Of a DNA stretch of 64,000 nucleotides, positions 35,101-45,500 are shown piece after piece. The stretch's first letter is position 1; every line of letters starts with the position of its first letter. The notes beneath the pieces were generated by a model. That model worked only from the letters and a program-made list of their open reading frames with translations. It had not been told where the DNA came from and did no database searches. Position numbers and translations under genes: made by a program. The stretch is from Lepidurus packardi (lineage: Eukaryota; Arthropoda; Branchiopoda; Notostraca; Triopsidae), in assembly GCA_023053545.1 (NCBI GenBank), contig JAKZAN010000131.1:23696-87695 (forward strand). The letters are read 5' to 3'.

Positions 35101-36378
35101 ATGATCCAGTATGGCGAGCCTAGTTTCAGATCGATCTAGACATTGCGACTCGAGTGGTTTTCGATGGTTCACTGCCTTCCCAATCACTGTCCCAGCAAGT
35201 GCATCGACATAAACACTACAGAAGCTTGCTTTGACCTCTATAAGTTCATCGACCTCCCTGAACTCTATTAGCTTCTTCCTCAACAGTCCCAGAAAACGCG
35301 GCTCGTAGAACTATTCTTCAAACTAAACTCTCATGCGACCTAGATGGGTTATACAGAAAAAAGTGTACTTTCGGAGATGGCCCTCAAGCAGATCCTGAGA
35401 GTTTGCGAACAGGCTCTTGAGGAAAGAAACTTCTAAAGATTCCTCTAATGCTTTTAAGAACACCTGACTAAAAAGAGAGACACCGACAACTTGGACTTGA
35501 GACTACTCTGGATCAAGTTCATGGGTTACTATGCACAAGAAAACTATTGGAACTCACAAGGTAAGCAGTTCCTTAAGCGATGCCTCTTTTCGATTGTGGA
35601 CTTCAAAGAGTCCATGCACCAATTCTTTAGTTTCCTGAACTAAGAGAATGAATAGATGTTCGAGTCAGACCCAGAGATAGCAATCCGAATGTCCAACAGT
35701 TTCCTCAAGGCTAAAGGACAGAAGTGGGCCCTGCATAAAATTAAAGTTATCGAGCAGAAGATAAGCAAAAACCTACAAAAAGAACTCAGCACTGTAGAGT
35801 TCATGTTTAGGCACTTGTTGCTCGTCGACCATATGATAGCCTTCTACCTGCTTAAACGTAGCCTCAAGGAAGTGGACATCGACAACATCTATAAAATCGT
35901 CATTCTGACCGTTGAATCAGAGTATATAGTGTATAAGGCCGTCATAATGAACTCTCTGCTGGATGCTATCTGCCAGATCTTTGTGCTGGCTTACCCTAAT
36001 GAGACGATGACTCTCTCCGAGATCACCCACCACAAACTATTGTCGCTGATTCTAAAGCTCAAACCTAATGCGAAGGACGAATCTAGTCGCAACCAGCTGA
36101 CATTCTACTAAACCATAATAGCCAACACTGTCCGACTTAAATAGTTTTATGAGAAAATCGGGGACAAGAAGGTCGTAGAAGATGTTTTCGACGCGTCATC
36201 ACGGCGCATCGACGACGTACTGAATACCTTGGAGGTGTTCAATAGCACGATACTTCCAGTTTTCAAGCTTTCTGCGAGCGAGGGGAAGGACAACACCGAG
36301 AAGGCCTACAGCAATCATATCCAGATCGGAGAGTGCCTAGTGGAATCAGAGGTGGATGAAAGTCAGCTGACACATTGA
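32155..36378 (+). CDS. 1,407-residue propeller-plus-solenoid protein (nucleoporin-like layout)
   Basis: One intron-free frame of 1,407 codons. The first 430 residues are beta-rich with repeated strand patterns, as in a seven-blade propeller; the remaining 950 are almost all alpha helices in solenoid style. This layout and size are those of scaffold nucleoporins (Nup133/155/160) and of several vesicle-coat and HOPS/CORVET proteins. No signature motif lets me choose; the start SFGLTSPYE resembles none I know well. No membrane span or coiled coil is seen. Structure prediction would decide between nuclear pore and coat roles. Start ATG 32155 opens the frame; TGA is at 36376-36378. Confidence 0.55.
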
Positions 36379-36544
36379 TAGCCACTCGAATGGAGAGACA
36401 CCTATATCATTTTATATTTTAAGGTTTAAGATAGTGAGTGAGTTTCGTTTGGAAGAGCCGACGACTGCAATAATAATACACAAAAGCACCCGAAGGTTAT
36501 TAGATCCTCAGCCTGGTTTTTTAAACAGAGCAGCAATAAACCCC

Positions 36545-38086
36545 ATGAACCAGGAACACGCCAAGGCAAGGCATTTCCGCAAGAAATTCAACCTCCAGAT
36601 TAACACTCAATAAGAAAACCACAGCCTCTCCAAGACTCCTGTACCATCTGGCAAGAAGCACTGCCTCGCAGACATACAGCCCCCGCGCATCTACTCTTGC
36701 CAGAATATAGACAAGAAGCACTTCCTCTTTCCTGACTACGAGCGCAGGCGATAGATAGATGAGACAATCAACAAGCTCTGCAAGCTCGAAAGCGAAAAAT
36801 CAGCTCTTCTGCAATAGCTTTAGAGACTCAGGTAAGGCGCCGTGAGTGCCATCATCGAGAAATAGTAGGTGATCGAGAAGTTGAAGGAGAAAATAGAAAT
36901 GGTTGAGTACGGAAAGGACTTTGAAGATGATGAGAAGCTGAGGGAGAAGTACCAACTCGAGATCAGGATGTAGTAGGCGAGTAGGGAGCTCAGAAAACTG
37001 CAGGCAGACTTGGCAGTGATGCGGACCGAACACGTAGAAAGCATATAAAAGAAAGACGCCCTGATCGTCTAACTGGGGGAGGAATTGGAGGCAGCCAAAC
37101 TGAGGGTGCGGTAGCTGTAAGACTAGGAGAAGAGCCTATCAGAAAAATTATTCAAGGTAGAATCGTAAAATCAGGAGTTATACGAATCCTTAAGCAGATC
37201 TAAAATTGGAATATCGATGCTCCAGTAAAGCCTAAGATCAGGGAGTATTGGGCCAAGCGCTATAGATCTTGACAATATCTCCAACTTTCAGCTGTCCGAA
37301 AGGATGGCGACTGAAGAGTCAGGCCGGCATCTCACAGAACGAGAAGAAGAAAGCGATGAGGAAGAAGATTACCAGCAAGAATTGCTGAGGCTGCGCGCGC
37401 GAAATTAAGAGCAAAGAGAGTTGCATCGGATGGAGTTGGAGTATATTAAGAGCTTCTATGAAAAAAAGCTGGAACTCTCCAAAAAACGATTTTAGGACGA
37501 CATCCATGAGATGATGGGAGAGGTTTACGAGAGTGAGGAAAACAGGGATCATGTGCCTTCATAGGATAGTGGATCCCTCAACAGAGGTCAAGATAATGCC
37601 TGCGACAACTACGAGTACAGAGTACTCAGGTAAGAGATCTAAGACAACCAAAGAACTGGTCGGAATTAAGAAGAAGTCGGCAGCATGTGCTCGAGAAGCA
37701 AGAACCGCCTACATACTAACTAGAATTGCGATCTAAAGTCGGAGTTCAGTGAACGACATTTCCAGTACCAGCCGAGACTGTTCCATTAGGACAAATTGAT
37801 CACCCAGAACAGTACCGACTATGATGTGAGTGTGCGGCATCTACGGGTACTGCATCAGAATAGCCTTGGGGAGCTAAGGTCGCAGGGCCGGAAGAGTGGT
37901 GCTATGAAGCATTCCGTCGGAACCAACACACCTACATAAAATGAGGCCTGGGCATTCAGTGCGGAAAATGAGTCTAAGCTGACTAGTTTTTTGAATTGCT
38001 TCCGGAAAAAAGAGGTCGGGATAGTGGTGGGAAGCGCACTGTTGAGTGCAGGGATCCTGTTCGCAACTCTTCGGAAGAACAACTGA
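36545..38086 (+). CDS. tail-anchored coiled-coil protein
   Basis: A 513-residue protein in one frame. After a basic lead it has a long coiled coil (about 65-330) dense in reassigned Glu codons, an acidic break (EEESDEEED near 275), a polar region, and one hydrophobic segment at the very end (about 490-508, VGIVVGSALLSAGILFATL) followed by RKNN. This is a typical tail anchor, placing the coil in the cytosol from ER, Golgi or mitochondrial outer membrane. Golgins and tethering proteins share the layout. No family signature is visible. The next gene begins 181 bp downstream on the same strand. Confidence 0.7.
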
Positions 38087-38267
38087 AGTCTTGGCTGATA
38101 TTTTTAACTACATCTTAGGTGAGTCCTTTAATAAAAACACTGCACTATGGAGTAACCCTGTCTCGACTGTTTACCTTGGGCTAAGATTGGACAGAGTATG
38201 TTTTGAGTTTCTGGCATTTGATTAGACATTTAATATTCTGCAGAGTTGTAAAAAGATCACCCCCATT

Positions 38268-39428
38268 ATGTCCCAATAGAGCGAATTCTTCCTATATATC
38301 TCTCTTGTCTCCAAGTTCTATGAAAAGGTCACTGCCACCCACTCGCGCCGCGAACACCTCAAGACTCTCCTCCAAACCTTCAAACAGGACCTTCATTCTA
38401 AACGCCTCCATGAAGTCCATGACTCTTCACCCCGCCACACCTCCAAAATTAAACTCAATAAGAAGCTCGATACAATCCTCCCAGACTTCCACATCTCCTG
38501 TCTCTTCTCCGATAACAACAACTTCTATAGAGTCCTGGGCTTCTCCTACCTCCTCAATATAGTTACCAGCAATGACCCGCAGCTCATAAAGAGTCTAGGT
38601 GAGGAGATGTCGAATGGAAACCGGGAGCTGGCAGCACAGTCGGAACCCAGCAGCAGCTCCATATTTCTGCAGACAGTCGCTCTCAAGAAAATTCTACTAT
38701 TACTGGAATACTTTAAGACCTCAGGCAGAAGTAACGTGAGCGTGCGAAATCGGCTCTAAACCATCGCCAATGAGGACAAAGAGATCTTCGCCAAGATGAT
38801 CAAAATACTAATCATTACCCGTAAGCCCAGTCTGGGACAGTCTCTGTCTGAGGACAACCCTGCAGATAGCTTATTGCCGCAGTTCGCTGATTTACTGGAT
38901 GTCAGTATCACTCTATATGAAGTCGAGTAGAACACTTACTTCAGGAAAACGTACGGGAAGGGACGCTTCTAAGTACTGCTGGGATTCGAAAACAACTCTA
39001 GGATTTACTTCAACCTCACCAAAAAGACACCTACACCTGACAGTAATCCATTCGAGAGGTCAATAAAGGATTTCGATAATGGAGGGTCCTCGCTCACTAA
39101 ATCTGCCAGAGACACAGAGAAAAGCACGGGCAAAAAGATAGTGTCGGGGAACCAGCTGTTGGTTAGTCCAACGGCCAGATAAAATTCTTACCGCAAGATT
39201 GAGATCAGCAGCTCAAGAGAGATGCCAATAGAAGTTCAGACTTAGACGTAGATTCCTTCTCGCGACCAGCCAGTCGAGACAGGCATCTTCGAGTAGCTGC
39301 TTCGGAACATCAGCAAGAACACAGAGGCGCTGGCGAAGAACAAGAAGATTAACACATCGAACCCCGTAGACGATTCGAAGATCGTTGCGAAACTGAAAAA
39401 CTCTATATCCCAATTGAGCAGACGGTGA
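38268..39428 (+). CDS. otubain-like protein lacking the catalytic cysteine
   Basis: A 386-residue, intron-free protein. Residues about 25-255 follow the otubain (peptidase C65) layout: N-terminal helices, then DNNNFYRVLGFSYL at 82-95 where otubains have DGNCFYRAFGFSYL, and a late segment with a LLDVSITLYEVE strand and VLLGFEN before IYFN. The catalytic Cys is replaced by Asn85 and the usual His near the end is not present. So it is likely a ubiquitin-fold-binding pseudo-enzyme, not an active deubiquitinase. The last 120 residues are polar and disordered. Family assignment rests on the FYRxxGFSYL core and size and should be checked by profile search. Confidence 0.6.
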
Positions 39429-39497
39429 ATGTTTATATTAGAAGCCAGCCAATTGTTCTGCATACAGCATAGTAGATTCCTTTAATTTTTAATTGTG

Positions 39498-40443
39498 ATG
39501 AGTCTCTGGTCTAAGTTCAAGGCTCTTATTCCCAGACCCTTCAAGGCTCTCCAAAGGACCCTCGATATCGAGCAGGAATGGGCCACCTTCAAAACCCAAA
39601 TGCGTCCCCACCGTTTTAAAGTCTTCCTGGTCGGCACCATTGTCAGCTACCCCCTCTACCGATAGCCTCTCCATAAATACCTAAACCACCTACGCATCAG
39701 CTTCATGCAGGCAGCCGAACAGAATGTCTCTGATACCAACCGTCCAGCGCATAAACTGGCAGAAACATTGTAAATATCCCATAAGTTAGTCTGACTGGTG
39801 ATCGGCACTTTTGATCGATTTTAGCGTGAAAAACATTGTTGACTCGATTCTACATGACAACAACGTGAGGAATGAAGCATCCAAATTCGTCAACGATCTT
39901 TCAAAGAGAGACCCAGTCAAAGAGGGTGTTCTCGAACTGCTTGTCAACACTCTCCAGAACCCTTAGTTCGTCGAAGGGGCAAAACTACTCGGACATAAAA
40001 TTGTAGTCGAAAACGCGAACGATAAACAGGTTGAAAATTAAGTAAAGGAGCTGGTGTTGCGGGTGCTTAAAACATAGTAAGTCAGGCAAGAGGTTACTGA
40101 TGTCATAACTGTGGTCTTCAGTTCGGAGGCAGCTACCCAGGTTCTCGTCAGACTGTTGGTAAACGCCGTCTCTGACCAACAAGTCAGGGAGGCTTTGAAC
40201 GATTCTCTGAAACTGGCATTCAGGGAGCTCTTGAACGACGAGGAGACAGTCTTACAGCTAAAACTGTTCGCGTAATTCCTGCTGCGGGAATTCTAGAAGG
40301 ACTCGGAGTTCAAGGTATTAATGGGAACAGTGGTGGAGAAAGGGATCGGACTGGCGAAGTCGAAGCAGCAGGACAAGGAATTGAAGATGATCCTGGGCCT
40401 GCACGGGGGCAAGGAATAGTAATCTTCTCGACTCTCTCTCTGA
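39498..40443 (+). CDS. hypothetical helical-repeat protein
   Basis: A 296-residue protein after removal of a 55-nt intron (39770-39824). The first 90 residues include one hydrophobic, possibly membrane-spanning segment (VFLVGTIVSYPLY). The rest is helical with repeated patterns of about 35-40 residues, like an ARM/HEAT stack or amphipathic-helix repeats (VENEVKELVLRVL, TQVLVRLLVNAVSD). No known family is recognised. Proteins with an N-terminal span and repeated amphipathic helices can be mitochondrial or lipid-droplet associated, but this is speculation. Neighbours are on the same strand. Confidence 0.6.
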
Positions 40444-40520
40444 TTTTTTGCGACTCTAATACGTGTACAAGTCTATAATCACTCTATTCTGATTACTTAC
40501 TTCTCAGTATTGACCAACAG

Positions 40521-41273
40521 ATGCCTGGATTGTTGTCCCGTAGCCTATACTTCTTTTGCTCCAATCAAGGTAAGAAGGGGCTGCATCTCAAGAAAAAGAC
40601 AATGCAGGCCCTACAGAAATCCTCCAGCTCACTTTAGTAGCAAAACAGCGAAGAGAGTTTCGAGATTCCTCGCCATGCTCGTCTGCTCCGGAGTGTCCTC
40701 TTCAAGCAACCCATCGCACTGATGGCTCCCGTCCTGTACTTACTTGCGAACCAAAGCTTTGAGTCTTTGCCAGTTTGCAGGATTCTGGACTGGATTAGCC
40801 TGACGGCAGTACTGAGCAACTCAATACCCCACCTAGTTTACAATAAACACTTGTTCTTACATGGTAAAAATTATGCATTGCCTAACCCCGCCCATATTTA
40901 AACTTAATAAGAAATGTCAACATACCGAAACCTGTTCCTGGGCAGCACGATCGCTTCCATCGGAATCAGGGTGTTAATAGAACCAAACTACATCCTCAGT
41001 GGCGGGTCCTTACTCCTAGTCAACTCTCTACTGAGCACTGCCGAAGTCATGCAAAAAGGACCCGTTGATAGTTAGGACAAAAGCAGATTAAAGGACCGTC
41101 TAGTGAGCGAACAACTCTTCAAATCTTGGATACTGGCCTTGAGGGTACTCCTTAACATGATGATCGCGTTCAACATGTTCGTACAATTCAAGTTACAGGG
41201 AGAGGAAAGGGAAATGTCATAGCTTATTCAGGGATACAATAGTCAGAACCGAGCTGCGTCGGGAAGTCAGTGA
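40521..41273 (+). CDS. multi-span membrane protein
   Basis: A 250-codon frame from ATG 40521 to TGA 41271-41273, with about four hydrophobic segments (two in residues 70-120, two in 150-235) and a short soluble N-terminus with basic residues. A 48-nt stretch at 40864-40911 has GTAAAA and AATAAG ends and is in phase, so it may be an intron, giving 234 residues; both versions keep the frame. The removed piece reads HG...ETEEE, unlike the rest, which favours splicing. No family is recognised. Size and span number resemble small organelle membrane proteins (peroxisomal or ER). Confidence 0.6.
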
Positions 41274-41334
41274 TTAGAAGGATGAGTTGGTAGTGCATGT
41301 GTTCGGTGAAGGTGTAGATATTTTTGAAGTGGTA

Positions 41335-41340
41335 AAAAAG
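41335..41340 (-). terminator. RNA polymerase III T-run
   Basis: The plus strand reads a run of A just before the tRNA, so the minus transcript ends in six T directly after the discriminator and one extra base. Confidence 0.75.
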
Positions 41341-41413
41341 CACCCGCGAAGGGGCTCGAACCCTCGACCATTAACTTAAAAGGCTAACGCTCTACCGACT
41401 GAGCTACGCGGGT
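41341..41413 (-). tRNA. tRNA-Lys (UUU)
   Basis: A full 73-base cloverleaf without intron: 7-bp acceptor stem ACCCGCG/CGCGGGT, D-arm GCTC/GAGC, anticodon stem TTAGC/GTTAA (one G-T pair) with loop CTTTTAA, and T-arm with TTCGAGC. The anticodon is TTT, decoded from 41378-41380 on the plus strand, so it reads AAA/AAG (Lys). The 5-base variable region is TGGTC. A run of six T follows the 3' end on the minus strand, a Pol III terminator. It is not a UAR-reading tRNA: a shift by one base would make UUA, but the stem pairing fixes UUU. Confidence 0.95.
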
Positions 41414-41550
41414 TAGTTATCTCATATAATCCCTTCTTCTTCATATTCTTTCCCTACCAACTCCCCACCCTTCTACCTAATCCTCTCAAGTAGGTCACTC
41501 CTGTGACTCACTATTTTAAATATAATAAATTATATTTTTGTAGACTGGGA

Positions 41551-42473
41551 ATGCTCAAGGGCTTGATTCTTTTAGCCCTGAATATCGCGGTCGGCTGGTC
41601 TTTATACTGTGGCAACAAGGACTGCTACGAGTTATTGGAGATCGACAATACTGCTTCTGCTCAGGATGTTAAGAAGGCCTTCAGGAAGCTAGCCATCAGA
41701 TACCATCCCGACAGAGTCAAAGAGGAGGACACCACACAATTATTCCAGTAAAGGCCCATCTCTTAACCACCCCTCATTGCAGACAGATCAACCAAGCCTA
41801 CGAGATTCTGGATAACCCGTTCACCCGCAAGGAGTACGACTCCTACCGGTCAGACCCCGATCAACACAGGATAAAGCAATACTATAATTACTACAAGGCA
41901 TTCTACTGCCCCCAGACAGATCCTTTCCTCGTCCTCTTTGTCTTTATCTCCTTGCTGAGCATCCTGCACTACGTCATGCGCAAGTCGATGTATGAGACTG
42001 CCATCAAACAAATTGTTCAAACAGACCTCTTTAAGAGGACAGTCAACGAGAGATGGGACGGCAAAGCAGACAAAGACGAGGTGCGAGAAGAAGTCAAGCA
42101 ATAGATCTGTCTAGCAGGCGGCAGGAAGCCTCCAAAATGGCAGGAAATCTTTATCTTCCGACTGGTCCTACTGCCTTACAGTATATCCAAAGGGGTCTAT
42201 TGGCATTTAAGGTGGACATATCTTTATCGAATAAGAAAGGTCCCTTACACCCCCGAAGATTAAATTTACCTGACGCATAAAGCACTAGGAGTCTCCCTGG
42301 ACCGATGGGAGATGTTCGAGGAACAGGAACAGAAGATGTACCTGGATAAGAAACTATGGATAGGTGCCAACATGTAAGCCTTCGTCGAGGAGAATCGGAA
42401 GAAGAGATAAGAACAGCTGGCCCAGAGCAACAAGTACAAGAGATACGTCAGAGCAGTCAAAAAGAATTCATGA
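41551..42473 (+). CDS. DnaJC25-like ER J-domain membrane protein
   Basis: A 295-residue protein with an N-terminal signal/anchor (about 1-18), a J domain ([20 protein letters not shown]..., HPD at 52-54), a membrane segment ([17 protein letters not shown]), a conserved helical region and a second hydrophobic region with [15 protein letters not shown]. This order, with the J domain facing the ER lumen, is that of DNAJC25/ERJ-type proteins. One 35-nt intron (41748-41782) interrupts the J domain. The TAA at 42261-42263 falls on an acidic site of the conserved [12 protein letters not shown] segment. Such proteins help fold or insert proteins at the ER; direct clients are unknown. The tail is Lys/Glu-rich. 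Confidence 0.85.
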
Positions 42474-42538
42474 CACCCAATTTATAATTCTTTGTATTAA
42501 ACTCATTGTTGTTCTATCGTATAAGAGGTTCTTTCAAA

Positions 42539-45500
42539 TCAATCGGCAACGAACTGGTCGCTGAGCTCCAGGATCTCGTGTGCTACTTTTTCATCTCTCT
42601 GGATAAATAGGATGAGCCTCGGCGCCGGGTATCCTTTGAAGTTTGGATCTTCGAAGGGCTGTTCCCTGCCTTCCAGCCGAGTGTAAAAATCGACTACCCC
42701 CTGAGTATCCAGACCAGCAAGTCCCACATGGTAGAAGTATTCTAGGTGAGGGTCTCTCTCAATATCTGTGCGGAAATCCATCAGGAGCTTGGTCTTGTAG
42801 CCATCCAAAACCTGATGGGCCATGGCCTCATCGAATGTGTGATGGTAGAAGACTAACAGGACCAGGGCTGTCCTTTTTTTTGCGAGTTCTAGTCTGGACT
42901 GAAGGTTCTAGTTGCGTGTAGCCGGCACGCACTTGCCCTCTACTAGGTTCATCCTGAGGTTATTCTTGAAGTAGAAGGGGAAATCATCGCGAAGGAAACA
43001 TGTTTTGAACTTCCCGTAGTTCATGTAGCGATGTGCTACCGAACTGTAAAAATCGAAGGTGTTCTTCAGGGAGTCTTTGTTGTATTTGATGCTCGCTGCC
43101 TTTAGTTGGTGGTACTTGGTCAGCCATCTGTGGAGGCCCACCAAATCATCTTCCTATTGTCTCTGTAGCTACTGGGTGATGCTGATCAATTCAGTGCTAG
43201 TCTGAGTCTTGTCTCTGTCTGCCATCGACAACAGAGTCTGTTGGTAGAGTTTGAGCTTCTCGTAGTAGACCTTTTATTTAGAAGCAAGGAGTGAATACTG
43301 TTCTAGGTCTATAAACTTGTAAATTGAAACTTCCTCCTCGAAGTTCTCGTAGTCAACTGCGAAGTTGAGCATCGGGATAGTGAAGTGCTCGCTCAGTTAT
43401 TTGTAGCCTTCGAAACCCTGGTCGTTTGCCTGGGCAAAAATCAAAACTACTTGAGGCAGTAGCGCATTAAATTTCTGGACACACCTGAAGATCTTCTTGA
43501 CATTTTCAATCTGGCTGCAGAAACTCAGTTTAGTATCCCATTTGTAGCAGTAGTGCACATCTGCTGAACCTTCCAAAGCCTTAGGGTCTGTCCTGAGGAG
43601 CGACTCTATCGACTGCCGAGTCAGAATATTCATTCTCCTTTTCAACTTCTGGTATATGAGGCTCCTAAACACCATCTGTGGGTCATACACTGCAATCACT
43701 GGTAAATGATGGAGCTCCAAAAGGAATTTCTCAATGGTTGTCAGGAAATAGGAATCTTATTCGAGTAGAGTTTTTTCGACAGAGGGGACGGCAAGAAGCT
43801 ATCTGAGGGCACTAATCTTTTTATTTCTTTCGGGTGCTGGGTAGAGCAAACAGAAGTAGTTCACTATGCTAGTAAAGAGGTACTAGTGTGGGAAGTGTGG
43901 TTTGGATTGCAAGTAAGGACTTTTCTGGATGTACTCGAATGCCTTGGTCAGCTGGCTGTTCTCCTGTTCACAGGTGCTGATCTTCTGTTGGTGGGTGTCT
44001 GCGATATTGTCGAAGTGAATGCGCAGTCTTTAGAAGTAGAAGTTGCGTCTGAGAGTTGCCTATCTGTGGATTACGGGTTTCATGAGGTAGGAGTGAGATT
44101 TGTCCATAATTTCCAGGATTTATCTGTAATAGTTGAGTACTTGCAGCACTTTCTTTTTATTCTACTGGTTCTATGATGTGTCGAGGAGAGAGCAGAACTT
44201 GGTCATGGAGTTGAGGTGCAGTGCAGGCTGGAGTTCTGGCAATGACAGCAAGTCTAAAAGCAAAACAGTTGAGGTCCCTGAGCTTGGTTTAATTTTCAGT
44301 TATGAAATGAACTCTCTGGTGGCTATCTACGGATCTAATACCTAGGTCCAGTTTGTCCCTTGCTGATTTATTTGTTTTTCGAAGAGACTCTCTATAGCAT
44401 CCAGGGTCTCAGCCATCGCCCCATTGTCTTTGGTGGTATCTTCACTTACCAGACTCTGTTGACTACCGACTCGCTCCATCCTTCTGCTGTTCGTCTCGGT
44501 CATCTTCTCCAGTTGTTCTGCACTGCTTTTGGCTTTGTCTCTCGCTAGTACGAGGCCGTTGATATTTTCTAAATTGGTCTCCAGGACTTTTCGGAACTTT
44601 TTGTAAACGACTGACTGGCGCTCTGGCTTTTAAGTCTACTGATTCTTACTCACCACTTCGTAGAACTCAAGCATATATCTTTCTGAAAACTAGCTATCGA
44701 AGAGTCTCATACTCTCATAGACTTTCTGTTCGTGATCTGGGCTCTTGGGACCCTTTGTCTTCTGAGTCAAAGATTAGAAGAGAGCTGAGGGACTCTGTTA
44801 ACTCTTGAAGTGTTGAAGGTCTAAGACATCGAAATGAGCATCCAAGAAGCTTTATGGAAATAGCGATCCCACTTTGACTTCTTTAGCCAGCACGATGAAT
44901 CGAATTGAGTAGATCATCTGCAAGAAGGCTGGTCTTTCGGAGTCCTAGTTGATTTAAGTAGATCCATTTACGATGCGGACCACCTGCCTTCGTCTCAAAA
45001 ACTCTTGGAAGAATTTCTAGGCGGTGGGATAGATCAGGAAGATATCATCTTCATTCAGAATATGCTTCATGATGGACATCAGAATGGATTTGCTGAGAAG
45101 AAGGGTGTCTGTGAGGACGACGTTCAGACCGCAGCATGCAGCCCGGTGGAGGTCGATCAGATGATTAAGGATACACTACAGTGGCCTGTCAATGTTCCCA
45201 TCGATCACTAGACTAGTTCTATTCTGCACCGTGGAGACCAAGATGGACAACTAGGTGGGGCTTCTGACCAGGATATAGTTGCGAGGGGTAGCCAAGTAGC
45301 CGAAAATATGGATATCGTATTTGAGAGTGATAAGACGTAGCTATTCAGGATTAGCTAACTTCTCCGTTGATTTCTCAATATTTTAGGAGGATGTCTCTTT
45401 GAGCATAGCTTCATCGACGTAGAAAGGAGGAAGGCTATTGTGATTGTTAAAGTTGATCAGGTTTTTGACATTCTGTAAAAGCCAGGCTTAGGTTTCTGAC

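Noticed and set aside
41341-41413. Suppressor tRNA with anticodon UUA
   Set aside because: Anticodon-stem pairing places the loop as CTTTTAA, so the anticodon is UUU (Lys).
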